Shown here: positions 46,701 to 57,844 of the stretch, piece after piece | Numbering within the stretch: position 1 is the stretch's first letter | How the letters are laid out: each line of letters starts with the position of its first letter | Position numbers and translations under genes: made by a program | Source: Cepaea nemoralis | Lineage: Eukaryota; Mollusca; Gastropoda; Stylommatophora; Helicidae | Length of the DNA: 64,000 bases | Assembly (NCBI GenBank): GCA_014155875.1 | Contig: JACEFZ010021716.1 | Coordinates: 28,113 to 92,112, forward strand | Reading direction: 5' to 3' | Notes under the pieces: generated by a model | Told to the model about the DNA's origin: nothing | Database searches by the model: none | Seen by the model: the letters and a program-made list of their open reading frames with translations, nothing else

Positions 46701-47013
46701 GAAAGAAAAAGAAATTAAGAGGCAAAGGAAACTTAGAGAGAATTCTTCGAGTGAGGAAGAGATGCCACTATTTGAAAATTTGTTGAGACGGCAAGACAGG
46801 AAAATTAGATTGGATTTAGAAAGGAAGAGATTAGCGGTTGCTAGTAATGGATATACAGATGGGGAACAAGAGATGGATGAAAAGTCAGAAACTGATGAAG
46901 AAGCTGATATGAAAGAAGATAGCTCTCCTCAAGGGGATAGTGACATTGATATAGATATTGCAATTATTGAAAAAAATTTGAGGTTATTAAAGAAATGGAG
47001 AAGTGATAGATGA
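43626..47013 (+). CDS. element B pol: RT, RNase H, integrase, charged tail
   Basis: Three frames joined by two one-base shifts (near 43985 and 44347, both next to short runs). RT: EKAIEDMLKAGIITRSKSEW, FCCDYRALNKIT, TTLDARAGFWCIP, MPFGLKNAPS and catalytic YIDD (44225-44236). RNase H: LYTDASDNAIGACL, EKEAYAIHYAL, IRTDHMPLK and HNTCADLLSRI. Integrase: HHCC module (HDNNGHFG..CEKC), catalytic Asp 45616, Asp 45796, Glu 45904 with 35 residues between the last two, and a GPY/F-like WVPGYYILEKKGPVSY. The last ~200 residues are Asn/Glu/Lys-rich and charged. With the two shifts corrected the enzyme set looks complete. Confidence 0.85.
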
Positions 47014-48219
47014 TTAGAGTGATAAAGGGTTCTGCAGATGGCGGATAGAAGAAGAAGTTGGACACGATATTTTTGTGTTTACAAAGGTACTTGATGGAGT
47101 TTTTCTAAAGCGGAAAATTATTGTTGGGTACTCAGAATATGGTCTTGAAATTTGTATGTGTACATTGATTAATGTCTGGGGATAAATATGATGAGGGGAT
47201 TGTAATGCTTTGCTCAATTGTTGGGACTTCAATTGTGTTTTATGAAATGTGAAAAATAAGTTAACTTAGATGGTTATTTTTTTACGATGTTTTGGGGTTT
47301 GATTGAGTTACCCTAAGTGTGTTTAAAATGATTATTACTTTGAAGTTCAGTTAGAAGATGAATTAAAGTAGTGTTTAGTGAACTGACTCTATATGGAGGG
47401 GTATGTTGTATTACATGTGGGGTATGCAATGTATATACACGGTTTATAATAGGAGCTGGGTTGAACAGCGTTTAATGGGAGAATATGGGGGGAATGCCAG
47501 GTTGAGTTTTGGCATTTAAATAACTGCATAGTGGAAGAAGAAGACTGTACTTAACAGTATAATAATAGTTAGGAAGTTTTTTGTTGTTGAAGGAATGGTA
47601 AACGGGAAATTGATGATCTGAATAATACAAAGGCTAGCAGTTTTGGATTAACATATTTTTTTGATAAGAACAATTATTATTGACGGAAACTGAAGATAAA
47701 TTTTGAAACTTTATTTTTTGATAAAGTTTTGAGAATGTATGGGAAGAGAAAGGTGATTACTTCTTACTTTCTTACTTTTCCTTACTTTTATTAATTTCAG
47801 GTGCGCACCTACACAAATCTAACTAGCTATTTTTTTCTGTCTATCCTAGAATACTGAGAGTGTGAGAATGTGAATAAGGGGGAAATAAAGGATAAGGGAG
47901 GAATATCTTCAGTTTTGTCAATCATAATTTAGATGGACATTTTAAAGTTAAAAGCGGTTTGCTTATGGAGACTTTTGTATTGTGGGGAATTTTATGGAGA
48001 GTTTTGTAGAAAGTTTTCTAGAGAACTTTATCATGAGTTTTGTAGAGAATTTCGATATTATTATCTCTGGTTAGCAATTGGCTATGAGGAGGTAGGAGAA
48101 TTGAGTTAGGAAATATATGGAATTGTTGTTATTGTAGAATAGAGATGTAAAGTTAACTAATTAAAGGTTGGGGTTGAGATTTTTTCAAGGAAAAATTCTC
48201 TTTGAAGAAGGGGAGGTAT
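47014..48219 (+). other. 3' non-coding region of element B with polypurine tract
   Basis: 1.2 kb of G/T/A-rich, C-poor DNA without genes, like 796-4843 in element A. It ends gaagaaggggaggtat, the plus-strand priming tract, right before the 3' LTR. A weak 6-bp hairpin (48181-48195) precedes the tract. Confidence 0.65.
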
Positions 48220-48527
48220 TGTAACAGTGAGGGATTCTAGGTTAGGAGTAAAGAGTTAAGGAATGCTGCGCATTCCTTGACTAGGGGGAAAACCATAGTG
48301 AACGTGTGTGCACGAATGAAGAAGTGTATCTAGGAACACACACACGTCACTTGTTTTTAGACTTGACTTGGGACCAGCGAGAAGAGATGTAAACACCACG
48401 AAGGGAGTCTCCATCATATGCGCTGAGATAGAATGTTTCATCAATAAAATACCTTTCTAACAACGCGAAGACTGACTTGTGTGATGCTATATGATCACGA
48501 CCATCACCTGTGTGTAGCTCTGTAACA
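48220..48527 (+). repeat. 3' LTR of element B (308 bp)
   Basis: Identical to 37519-37826. Followed by the resumed C2 gag. Confidence 0.95.
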
Positions 48528-49716
48528 ATCTCCGCTACAAAAACTAAAAAGTCAACAAGAAGAAAATAAGTTTAATAAGTACAAAAATATTATTAAACCA
48601 TTCTGTAAAGAAGATTCCATATCAGCCTGGACAGAAAATGTCGAGTATCAGTTTAAATACCACCAAGTTCCAATAGAGATGTGGGCTATGATTTATATGA
48701 AGAACCTGAGTGGTGAGCCCCTTAAAGTGATAGAATCAATACCAACTGATCTTAGATCTAACTATCAGTACATCCATGATAGGATAATGCAACACTTTTT
48801 ACTTGATGCCCCTGGATATCAGGTTCAGTTCTCAAATTTAAAACCAAAACCTAGTGAGACTTTCATTGATTACGTCTCAAATGTCCAAAGTGTACTAAAT
48901 AGGTGGCTTAATGCAGCTAACATAGGAAAAGACTTTGACAGACTTAAAAATTTAATAGCCATGGATAAAGTCATATCCACTATACCATCTCCTTTCGCTA
49001 AATTCCTGCAGCAGTCAGACATTGAGACCATAGAACAATTTGAAAAGAAAGGCTCTGCATATTTTTCCTCAAATAGAGATATTTTTAAGACTTCAAATAG
49101 CGACTCTGAAATAGTTTCTTTTGTAAATGACCAACCTAAAAACTATCAGAGTAATAGAAAACCATTTCATAGAGTCGACAAGAAAGATAAGAAAGTGTCG
49201 AAATGTGTCTACTGTCAACTTTTGCATGACACTTATTCTATGTGTGATAAATCGCCTAACTATCCGGCACATCTTGAAAATGTCATTAAGAAGCAACAAA
49301 ACAATAGGACTGCATACAGGCGTGCAGTCAAATGCTTCTTCTGTTCCAGCTACGGCCATTATTCAAATAAGTGCCTGGGCCGCCAACGTATGAAAGCCAA
49401 CAATGCTATTTTGATTGATACATCCTCTGATAGTGGTAGTGAGACTCAGTGTGAAGTTGAAAATGAATTACCTTTTAACCAATCGGAAGATGTGTGTTGT
49501 GTAAACGATATATTGAGCTTTGACAGTTGTGAGCGATGTCACCAATTTCATGCAGACGGAAAATTAGAATGTGGACATACAGTACCATTCTCAACTGAGA
49601 GTGTAAATGCAGCATTAGCCTCCAGAGGCAATTTGGTGTTCCACAATGCAATGGTCAACGACAGACCATGCCAATGTTTGCTGGACAGCGGCAGCACCTC
49701 TGTCGTACTGATGTAA
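48528..49716 (+). pseudogene. element C2 gag, part 2, and protease start
   Basis: After element B the frame continues from 48529: LKSQQEENKFNKYKNII, then the capsid region NLSGEPLKVIESIPTDL, YQVQFSNLKPKPSETF and AMDKVISTIPSPFAKFL, collinear with C3 (63347-63949) and SCAN-like. Two zinc motifs follow, CVYCQLLHDTYSMC (degenerate) and CFFCSSYGHYSNKC (CCHC). The last residues, CLLDSGSTSVVL, are a retropepsin active site (DSG), so gag and protease are fused in frame. The frame stops immediately in the 60-bp array. Apart from the B insertion this gag is undamaged. Confidence 0.8.
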
Positions 49717-50160
49717 GTGACTATATAATACGGCCCTTTCTGTTGACCAATGTTTCTGTCTCCCGTACTGATGTAAGTGACTATATAATAGACCCCTGTC
49801 TGTTGTCCAATGTTTCTGTCTCCCGTACTGATGTAAGTGACTATATAGTACACCCCTGTCTGTTGTCCAATGTTTCTGTCTGCCGTACTGATGTAAGTGA
49901 CTATATAATAGACCCCTGTCTGTTGTCCAATGTTTCTGTCTCCCGTACTGATGTAAGTGACTATATAGTACACCCCTGTTTGTTGTCCAATGTTTCTGTC
50001 TGCCGTACTGATGTAAGTGACTATATAATACGGCCCTTTCTGTTGACCAATCTTTCTGTCTCCCGTACTGATGTAAGTGACTATATAATACACCCCGTTC
50101 TATTGACCAATTTTTCTGTCTCCCGTACTGATGTAAGTGACTATATAATACGGCCGTTTT
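49704..50160 (+). repeat. 60-bp tandem array, about 7.6 copies
   Basis: cgtactgatgtaagtgacta recurs at 49704, 49764, 49824, 49884, 49944, 50004, 50064 and 50124, exactly 60 bp apart. Each unit contains GATGTAAGTG, a good match to a 5' splice-donor consensus, and a pyrimidine-rich half. The first unit overlaps the last codons of the C2 protease start. Open frames on both strands are produced by the repeat (60 is a multiple of 3) and are not genes. Confidence 0.95.
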
Positions 50161-50320
50161 ACCCACTTGCTACAGACATACACGGATTCTCTTCTTTTGC
50201 ACTAAGCGAAGTGACAACTCGTCTCATTTACAAAAGGATACATGTTTATTCGGAGCAAATTATACAAAGGCTCCCCGAGCGGAATACCGGATCCGTCTCC
50301 GACGTCGGTCGTCAATTTAT

Positions 50321-50545
50321 CCTCAATTGAGAAAGCATGTCTGCCTGAAAAAATGGTAGGAATTAAAGGGCGGACAAAGTTGAGTGCAACTGATGTCTTT
50401 CCCCTTTTTCATCCTCAATTGAGAAGACTTTTCTGTCTGAAAAAAGGTAGAAATTACAGGGCGGACAAAGTTAAGTGTAACTGATGTCATTCCTCTTTTT
50501 CATCGTCAATTGAGAAGACTTGTCTGCCTGGAAAATGGTAGGAAT
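50321..50545 (+). repeat. 92-bp tandem repeat, about 2.5 copies
   Basis: tcaattgagaa starts units at 50323, 50415 and 50506; shared blocks include gggcggacaaagtt and aactgatgtc. Confidence 0.8.
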
Positions 50546-53465
50546 GTAGCTCAGTTCTAGACGAGAGCAATGTCTGTGATTCAGTGGACTAATAAAAATC
50601 ACTGTTCTCCAAACAGTTGACTTATATCGTAGAGATCACTGCAATTCCAGCAGTTGATGTTTTCTACACATTGTCTGCGATTGAGTGGACTAAGAAAGAT
50701 CACTGCTCTCAAACAGTTGACTCCTTTCAATATAAAGATCCCTGCAAATTCTGCAATCGACTCTTTATACAAGTAAGAACCTTGCATTGCGCAGTGAAAT
50801 CTTATATTATTACTGATCTGCCATATGGCTTCACGAGACCTGGCCAGTCCTATCCTCAAAGTCAGTAAATTGCTTCCAAAAATTCCAGTCAAGATTGGGA
50901 TATAAGAATCTATACCCACATAATCACACCCCTCAAAGGTGGCTGTGATAATGACGAACGTCTCAATGCTGAGAGGGAACGCCTCATTCGCCGTAAGTAA
51001 AAGTTTTGCTCGTGTGGGAGAGAAAGAACGGATACTCCAGTCACTCGAAGCATTTAGCTGGAGCGTTGCTGAAATCAACTAGTTGGAAATTCCACCTGGG
51101 ATTCTAACTTAGTGGATGTTAGTCTAACTGCATCTACAAACTCAGTTGCTACGTTAGAAACAACTTACACATGATGGACGCTGCACTGTCAATCCACGAC
51201 AAGTCTGAAGTGGGTTTGCGCGCTATTTCAACTATATAGCAACTAAGGAGAGAAAATGCTGTCACTTCTCACAACACATAAGAATAGAGGCCCAACGGAA
51301 TGAGAAAATCTCAACCAATAGGAGCACTTCTGAATCTATGGTAATTACTACAGAAATGAGTCAAGGAAATATAATGGGAATTTGATTACTATCTGCGAAC
51401 ACAAGAGACTTATTGGGAGGTAGACTGTGTCCTACGCTAACCCAAAATCTGCAGTAGTGGATGTTAGTCGTCTTAGCAAGTTCTGCAGTGGCAACTTTGT
51501 TCAAGCCAAATCATATGGATGTAGTAGAGTTCCACCGGAAGTAACTATCACTGCTCCGGTGATGATCAAAAATTTTAAACCAATTCCATATACCAGGATT
51601 ACTGTTGGAGAAAATTGTTCAGTCAAAACACTCTCATAGGATTTTCATTCTCCTGTGGCAAAGGGAAGGATGAAGTTCTGATGAAGATGAAAGGTTGAGA
51701 GATACATGGAAAGCAACCATTCTCTCTAATCCTCATCTGGAAGTTTGCTTAATTGCAAAGACATTACTTCACATAATGAATCTCTATGGTCCATTCATAC
51801 ATTACGAAATGGTGTGACTCAGAGAGATAATTTATCACAGTCAGGAAAAATAGCATGGAGATTAACTGTGGAGCATTGTCACAGATGAAATGGAGAGCAG
51901 TTCACTGATAAGTGTGGTCATAACTCTTCATACTTCCAGTGACTAAATGGAACTTCATGCAAGACTAACTTCATGGTCTTTGCAATTGTCACCAAATTCA
52001 TGACTGATGGATGAATAGTGTGGCAGATTTTCAAGGAAAAAAATCACTTGGTTCCAGATGCACAGCTCTTGTTGGAGTAATGGGAGATAAGGAGTAAATG
52101 ATGACACCACTTAAAGGATCTGGAAACTGTGAACGCCTGACCTATCAGTCACTTATCAATGACAGACTTTATGGGGAGGCTATGTAACATAATGTCTCCA
52201 GACGTTCGCATCCCCATTCCATTTATATTTCTCAATACTAAACAAAAAAATTAACCAACGTAAGCCGTCTTGATAACCCGGTCTAAGAATAACTTAGAAT
52301 ATTCTAGTTTAAGAGAGGGTAGATGAGAGGTGGGGACTCCATTTGATTGGTTGACCCTTGGGCGAGTAACGCCACTTTCTAGGCTAATACTTAATTAGCC
52401 CGCCAGTCGAAGATATGATACCATCCAGATAAGATGTATTCAAGATGTAGTGATTAAACCTGCCCAAATCATTCTCTAGGATGTAGTCGTCTGCACCTCA
52501 GGTACCACAATTCATTTAATATGTTATGTGTAGGCTTGATGATAAGAGAGAGAGAGACGAATGGCAGAGTATTTTCTTGAGAAAATGTAGAAATGAAGGC
52601 AGAACTTCGTTGTACAGTGACACTAAAACTGCCGCTCCAACCTGTCATGTCTACCACAGTGAAATATTCCTGCCATGTCTATTGTCTGCCTGATTTGATG
52701 ATTTGCATATGCTTATGACTGTATACTACGCTCAATGCATATTGCAAAACCTTTGTGCGCTTTGAACATTCGTTGAGTGCCTATCATGACCCATTCTTAA
52801 CCAAACTGTACACTGCTCTTGGGAGTTACCTTTGGCAGTTCTGTTTCAGAATGTGTGATGCTGCATGTAACTTCTCCCTTATAATGGCTGAGAATGTTTG
52901 AGAGAATGAGATGGTAATTATATATATATTATCTCATATTTGTAAACATAAAGACGCGTATTATATCCATGTTTGCAGGACTGCATTGCACTTTAGAAAT
53001 TACAAAGTTCCTGTAATGTCTGGTGACTGTATTACGCTCAACAAAATTGCCAAAAAGCATTCATATAGATTTGCCTAGGATGCAATTCCTCTTTGACGTT
53101 ATGCGCTGGTTCTTTTGCAACAATGGTTTAGGTTTATATGAACTACATTCCAATATGATTTTTGTTGAGAGGGAGGGCGTAGCTTGAAAGAGAGCGCCAA
53201 TCGTTGTTAACTTCCGGTCTGTGCTGAGTCCAATATTCAAATTAAGTACCAGTCTAACCAGGGGACTATATTTGATACAAGTGGGTCAAATGGCATCTAG
53301 GAATGAATTATAGATCATGCATCATATCCCAACAGAAAACACCTTCCAATGATATAAAAATATGATCTCTCAGTCTCAAAAAATTATTTAAAAAAAATAA
53401 AAAAACGACAGCATTGGGTCATGACAATATATTAAACACGCGCAGTGTATAAATGTCTACACATG
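50546..53465. other. no gene recognised
   Basis: About 2.9 kb. Small frames such as 50617-50868 and 51427-51639 show no domain that I know. It may be decayed pol of a C-type element, because a C-type 3' end follows at 53466, but I found no RT or integrase motif. Confidence 0.35.
51427..51639 (+). CDS. 70-codon ORF, unknown
   Basis: Residues SAVVDVSRLSKFCSGNFVQ and PPEVTITAPVMIKNF are not low-complexity, but I recognise no family. The block tagtggatgttagtc also occurs near 51112, outside the ORF. Could be a chance frame or an exon-like remnant of a retroelement. Confidence 0.2.
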   Translation: MSYANPKSAVVDVSRLSKFCSGNFVQAKSYGCSRVPPEVTITAPVMIKNFKPIPYTRITVGENCSVKTLS

Positions 53466-53503
53466 ATGAAAGGGTGTCCCTTTCATAAGAGGCAGGTAGA
53501 GAG
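53466..53503 (+). other. hairpin and polypurine tract before a C-type LTR
   Basis: atgaaaggg and ccctttcat (53466-53474, 53478-53486) form a perfect 9-bp stem, followed by aagaggcaggtagagag and TGTCA. The same layout occurs at 61506-61545. Confidence 0.6.
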
Positions 53504-54187
53504 TGTCATGAGCCCAATACTCTGAAGGACAGTGATAAACAGGAGACAGGCGAACAGATCAGATAGCCTGTCATGCTTTAGCAGGGTCGCCGAGTGCGAG
53601 TTAACGCACACCGAGGCTAAGGCCCGTGATTACCGCACCACACCACTCCGCACGGGTCTCACGAATTGTGAGCAGCCGTGACCCAATAACACTATTGTAG
53701 ACCTACCTGTCTCCCGTCCGGTGGAAGATGTAAGGTGGTTTGGCGAAGATCTCAGGCAGTTGGTGGAGGCACGGAGCTCACCACGTCACAGGTCATTGTG
53801 TCCACGAAGTTGATGTAGTTCTGACAGATGAAACATTGAGGGGCGTTAGTATGTATACATTCTCTTCATCCTCTTCGCCACAATGTTTCTAGTCATGGTT
53901 CACAGGAAAGACTCCAAACTATGGAAGACAACTGTCACCACAACTGGCTGTCAGCGACACTGTCATAATGTCAAGACAGTACACTCGAAATGGCTAATTG
54001 TACCGGACATAATCACAGCAGTACGTCCTACACTATAGATAACTTGACCTAGTTGCACCAAGCAACGCTTATGCAGTCAGGGACGAGGTGACAGGAAGAG
54101 ACCAAAGTCATCACGTGCTAGATCTTACAGCAGTCATTATCGGGAAATGCTTCACCGAGTGTAAACGGTAGTTATTGATATAGTCAG
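53504..54187 (+). repeat. candidate 3' LTR of a C-type element
   Basis: Starts TGTCATGAG after the purine tract. The right end is not fixed; the stretch runs to the L1 tail at 54188, and the LTR may end earlier. It is clearly different from the C2 5' LTR, so it need not belong to C2. Confidence 0.4.
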
Positions 54188-55240
54188 GCTTGCATCCATC
54201 CATCCATCATGTGCCATGCCGGTAAGCGTGGGCGGTCATGTTCTGCCATCTCACTCGATCACCAGAGTCGTGGATCAGCTCCGTGTTTCTGTCTCGACCA
54301 TGCCACAAGGCCAAGCCATCCAGGTACTTGCTTCTAGGTCTTCCCCTTGGGCTGTTCCCCTCGATCTCACCAGTTGTCACCAAATTCTCCAATCCATTTC
54401 TTCTCATAACATGCCCAAAAAATTTTGACTGTCTACGTCTAATTTCTCTAATCAATTTACGATCTTCATTTGTTTCTTGAAGGATTTGTTCATTGGTCTT
54501 TCTGGCTGTCCATGGTATTCTTTGCATTTTCCTCAGAAACCACATCTCTACAGCCATCAGATGTTTTTCAGCACTGACTGCTCATTGTCCACGCTTCACA
54601 TCCATATAAAAGTACAGGTTCAATGTAGCATCTCAACACTCTTTTTCTCGTTTCAATCGACATCTTTTTATTGGTCAATATGTTTTTCATCTTGCTAAAG
54701 GCTACTTTTGCCATGGCGATTCTTGTTCTAATCTCTTCAAGGCATCTCCCATCAGATGTTATTACAGTTCCGAGATAATTGTACCTGCTCACTTGTTGAA
54801 GAATATTCCCATTTCTTGTATATTACATTGTGGTATTTCGTCCTTCCTAGTGACGACCATAACCTGAGTCTTTTTACAATTTAATTCTAACCCCAGTTGC
54901 TCACTGTGTAAAACAACCGCATCTACTAATTGTTGCAGGTCCTGCGCATTGTCTTCAATTAATACTGTATCATCTGCATATCTAATGTTATTGCTGTTTT
55001 GTCCTCCAATGCTGATTCCATTTATATCCTCTACATTTCTGAAAATATTTTCACTGTATAGGGAAAAAAGATCTGGAGACATCGCACATCCCTGCCTAAC
55101 ACCTCTCTTAATTGTCTGATACTGTCCCACTTCATTATCAATCCTTATTGCAGCTTGTTGTTTCCAATATATGTTTTTTATAAGTCTAATGTCTTTCCCA
55201 TCAATTTGTAGATCTGCAAGCATATCCACCATGCTGACAC
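54188..55240 (-). pseudogene. LINE L1, RT palm to C-terminus
   Basis: The minus strand gives ADLQIDGKDIRLIKNIYW, QTIKRGVRQGCAMSPDLF, the catalytic YADD (54968-54980), then YNYLGTVITSDGR, LLYGCEAWTM, EMWFLRKMQRIPW and GHVMRRNGLENL. Frames change near 54790 and 54580. The 3' tail is (GGAT)n, at 54189-54208 as ATCC. The 5' side ends at a 22-bp minisatellite. It is the least decayed L1 RT here and serves as reference for the others. Confidence 0.8.
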
Positions 55241-55550
55241 GTCTGGATCAAACAAAGAGTACGTCAGGATCAAACAAAGAGTATGTCTGGATCAAACAAA
55301 GAATACGTCAGGATCAAACAAAGAGTACGTCTGGATCAAACAAAGAGTATGTCTGAATCAAACAAAGAGTACGTCAGTATCAAACAAAGAGTATGTCTGG
55401 ATCAAACAAAGAGTACGTCAGGATCAAACAAAGAGTATGTCTGGATCAAACAAAGAGTACGTCAGGATCAAACAAAGAGTATATCTGGATCAAACAAAGA
55501 GTACGTCAGGATCAAACAAAGAGTACGTCAGGATCAAACAAAGAATACGC
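55241..55550 (+). repeat. 22-bp minisatellite, about 14 copies
   Basis: Unit type cgtcaggatcaaacaaagagta alternating with a gtctgg variant. 22 bp is not a multiple of 3, so all three plus frames are open and each shows the same 22-residue pattern; these are not genes. Confidence 0.9.
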
Positions 55551-55770
55551 CTCGGACGCGGAACATCTTGTTTATAACCGAGAAGTTTTTCGGAAGGTTA
55601 TTACGGGAGCGAGGTTCTGCAAAGGACATGCTATTGTATGAATGAATGAATAGTAAAGAATCCTTTCGCAATTTCTTTATATCCATTAAACAAATAGTGC
55701 TAGAACCGTAGTGTTATAGACCATTAGACACTAGTAACGGTGGCTGGCGTAATACCGAACTCACGAATAC

Positions 55771-55802
<32 letters not shown>

Positions 55803-56282
55803 CACGGAGAGAGAGAGAATACATGGCCGCCAAGCGGCAAACACTGGTACTAGCCAAAGTCATATAGTGACCCCCAGGAAGGCCCGACTTACATTTGGCC
55901 CTTCCAATCACCCATCTTTCGTTCATCATTGTACATGTAACATTCACATAGGAAAGAAAACCATTGTCTAATGAATGTTGTAAACATAAACAATGCATAT
56001 TACCATGTTAAGAGACAGGCAGGCAGACACACATACACACGAACATTTATAAACACATACATACAATCTTGCATACATACTTAAATCATGTACCCAAACT
56101 CTCGCTGTTATTAACCCACTAAATAACACACAAATACACACTGTATACACATACTTGCTCACAATCACAAACTCACTAACAAAAGTTTACTGTTACACAC
56201 ACACACGCGCAAGCACGCACGCACACGGAGAGAGAGAGAATACATACTATCCGTCCGTCCTATTGATTTCCAACTTTGGCAT
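55551..56282. repeat. spacer with GCAC and CA microsatellites
   Basis: (GCAC)n at 55771-55802 and again near 56200-56225, each followed by gcacacggagagagagagaa. The segment 56113-56200 is repeated directly at 57555-57640 (shared acacaaatacacact and acaaaagtttact). No gene. Confidence 0.65.
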
Positions 56283-56516
56283 TCAGGTCCCCATTATGAT
56301 ATTTACTTCAGAATTCTTGCATTTCTTGAAGGCTTTCTCCAAATCACTATAAAATTCATCAATGCTGTCTTCACTACTGTCTGCTGTTGGTGCATAAACT
56401 TGTATGACGTTGACATCAAAAGGTCTTAAACTCAACTTCACCAGTAACACTCTGTCTGAAACAGTCCAATATTCTTTGATCGATTTTGCTCTCTCTGTAC
56501 CTATTATATTTTTTTT
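56283..56516 (-). pseudogene. LINE L1 endonuclease, C-terminal half
   Basis: GTERAKSIKEYW, NVIQVYAPTADSSEDSIDEF and NIIMG are apurinic-endonuclease-like (EEP) blocks of LINE ORF2; the QVYAPT and terminal MGD-type motifs are typical (here MGT at the end). The N-terminal half lies at 57336-57560, on the other side of a 0.82-kb insertion. The enzyme nicks target DNA to prime reverse transcription. Confidence 0.7.
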
Positions 56517-57335
56517 AAATATTGAGCACAACCCAACACTGGCAACGCTGATCGTATTCTGGTATGAACCTAAGGCCTATCCACGTCAATATGGAAGCAC
56601 TAGACTCGAGTTTCGCCCTCGTTTGAGCTCGTCAGTAGTGCATATCCCTGACCGGATCCGGAAACAAGCCCCGGATCACTGGCGTGTGAAGTGGGTGTGT
56701 AACCGCGCGGCACACGTTGGACACACAGCCAAATTATCATAACAGAATACCACAACGTCACCCATCGTAGGCTATGCTCAAGATTGCCCAATCGCCGCGA
56801 CTGACGTCCGTCAATCGATGTGGACCCGAAACGATCAGGACTTCTCACTGGCAAGGAACACCAGGCCTCCTAAATCCAATGAGCAATAATCAAATTGATT
56901 AATTTGGTTATTTCGGGATTTGAATTTTTTAAATATTGAGCACATCCCACCACTGGCAACGCTGATCGTATTCTGGTATGAACCTAAGGCCTATCCACGT
57001 CAATATGGAAGCACTAGACTCGAGTTTCGTCCTCGTTTGAGCTCGTCAGTAGTGCATATCCCTGACCGGATCCGGAAACAAGCCTCAGATCACTGGCGTG
57101 TGAAGCGGGTGTGTAACCAAGCGGCACACGTTGGACACACAGCCAAATTATCATAACAGAATACCACAACGTCACCCGTCGTAGGCTATGCTCAAGATTG
57201 CCCAATCGCCGCGATTGACGTCCGTCAATCGATGTGGACCCGAAACGATCAGGACTTCTCACTGGCAAGGAACACCAGGCCTCCTAAATCAAATGAGCAA
57301 TAATCAAATTGATTAATTTGGTTATTTCGGGATTG
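56517..57335 (+). repeat. tandem pair of a ~0.41-kb unit inside L1 endonuclease
   Basis: Unit 1 (56517-56930) and unit 2 (56931-57335) both begin aaatattgagcac and run through ctggcaacgctgatcg, ccggatccggaaacaagcc and gacgtccgtcaatcgatgtgg, ending ttggttatttcgggatt. They differ by a few substitutions. A piece of the unit occurs in reverse at 57727-57828. No ORF looks real on either strand. I see no tRNA promoter boxes; it may be a non-autonomous transposon. Confidence 0.75.
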
Positions 57336-57560
57336 TACTCTTATAATTGCTACTCCTCGTTGTTGTTTCTCTCCACCAGAATAGAATATTCTATATTCCT
57401 CAGATGTCATAATGCCCATTCCTGTACATCTGGTCTCACATATACCTTACAGGTTAATATTTAATCTTCTAATTTTCATTCTTAATGTTATAAAATTTTA
57501 CATTACCACTCATTGTTCTTACATTCCAAGTTCCTACTTTCAATGTTGATATTCTTTCAC
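57336..57560 (-). pseudogene. LINE L1 endonuclease, N-terminal half
   Basis: Decayed minus frames give GICETRCTG, MTSEEYRIFYSGGEKQQRGVA, the standard N-terminal part of the LINE endonuclease (GxxETxx block). It directly continues 56283-56516 once the tandem insertion is removed. Confidence 0.65.
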
Positions 57561-57726
57561 CCACTCAATAACACATAAATACACACTCCCTCGAATACAC
57601 ATATACTTACTCACAGTCAGACACTCACAAACAAAAGTTTACTTATACATGTACGCATACCTACCTACCTATCTACCTACCTACCTACCTACCAATCTAC
57701 CTACCTACACATACACGCGCGTGCTC

Positions 57727-57828
57727 GAAACTCGAGTCTAGTGCTTCCAAACTGACGTGGACAAGGCCTTAGATTCGTACCGGAATACGAAGAGCGTTGC
57801 CAGTTGTGGGTTGTGCTCAATCTTTAAA
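57727..57828 (-). repeat. inverted fragment of the 0.41-kb unit
   Basis: Reverse complement of the first ~100 bp of the unit at 56517 (shared cgaaactcgagtctagtgc and cacaacccaacactggcaac blocks on the minus strand). It ends at the LINE L3 insertion site. Confidence 0.65.
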
Positions 57829-57844
57829 TACTATCAAAGTGTGG

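Larger units (their letters stand above)
37519..48527 (+). mobile_element. complete Ty3/gypsy-type element B with identical LTRs
   Basis: Two 308-bp LTRs (37519-37826 and 48220-48527) are identical over their whole length, which indicates a very recent insertion. Between them lie a leader, gag, protease, RT, RNase H, integrase and a charged tail, in normal gypsy order. The flanks are ...gatat and atctc..., so no perfect duplication is seen; ATAT/ATCT would be a 4-bp duplication with one mismatch. The C2 gag protein resumes on the right side. A 2.75-kb segment is tandemly duplicated inside (38246-41010 and 41011-43749). Confidence 0.9.
35293..49716 (+). mobile_element. SCAN-gag LTR element C2, split by element B
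   Basis: Starts with an LTR (35293-35842) inside the RNase H of element D. It continues with a ~1.2-kb leader and a gag gene in two parts (37062-37518 and 48528-49716), interrupted by complete element B. Recognisable coding ends in the protease active site at 49716, where a 60-bp tandem array starts. The 3' LTR was not identified with certainty; 53504 is a candidate of the same structural type but a different subfamily. Confidence 0.75.

Noticed and set aside
49548..50330. Three ~180-220-codon repetitive proteins on both strands
   Set aside because: The 60-bp array keeps every stop-free frame open; codon content is the repeat itself.
55171..55645. SGSNKEYV-repeat protein
   Set aside because: A 22-bp minisatellite gives the same peptide pattern in all three frames, so there is no evidence of coding.
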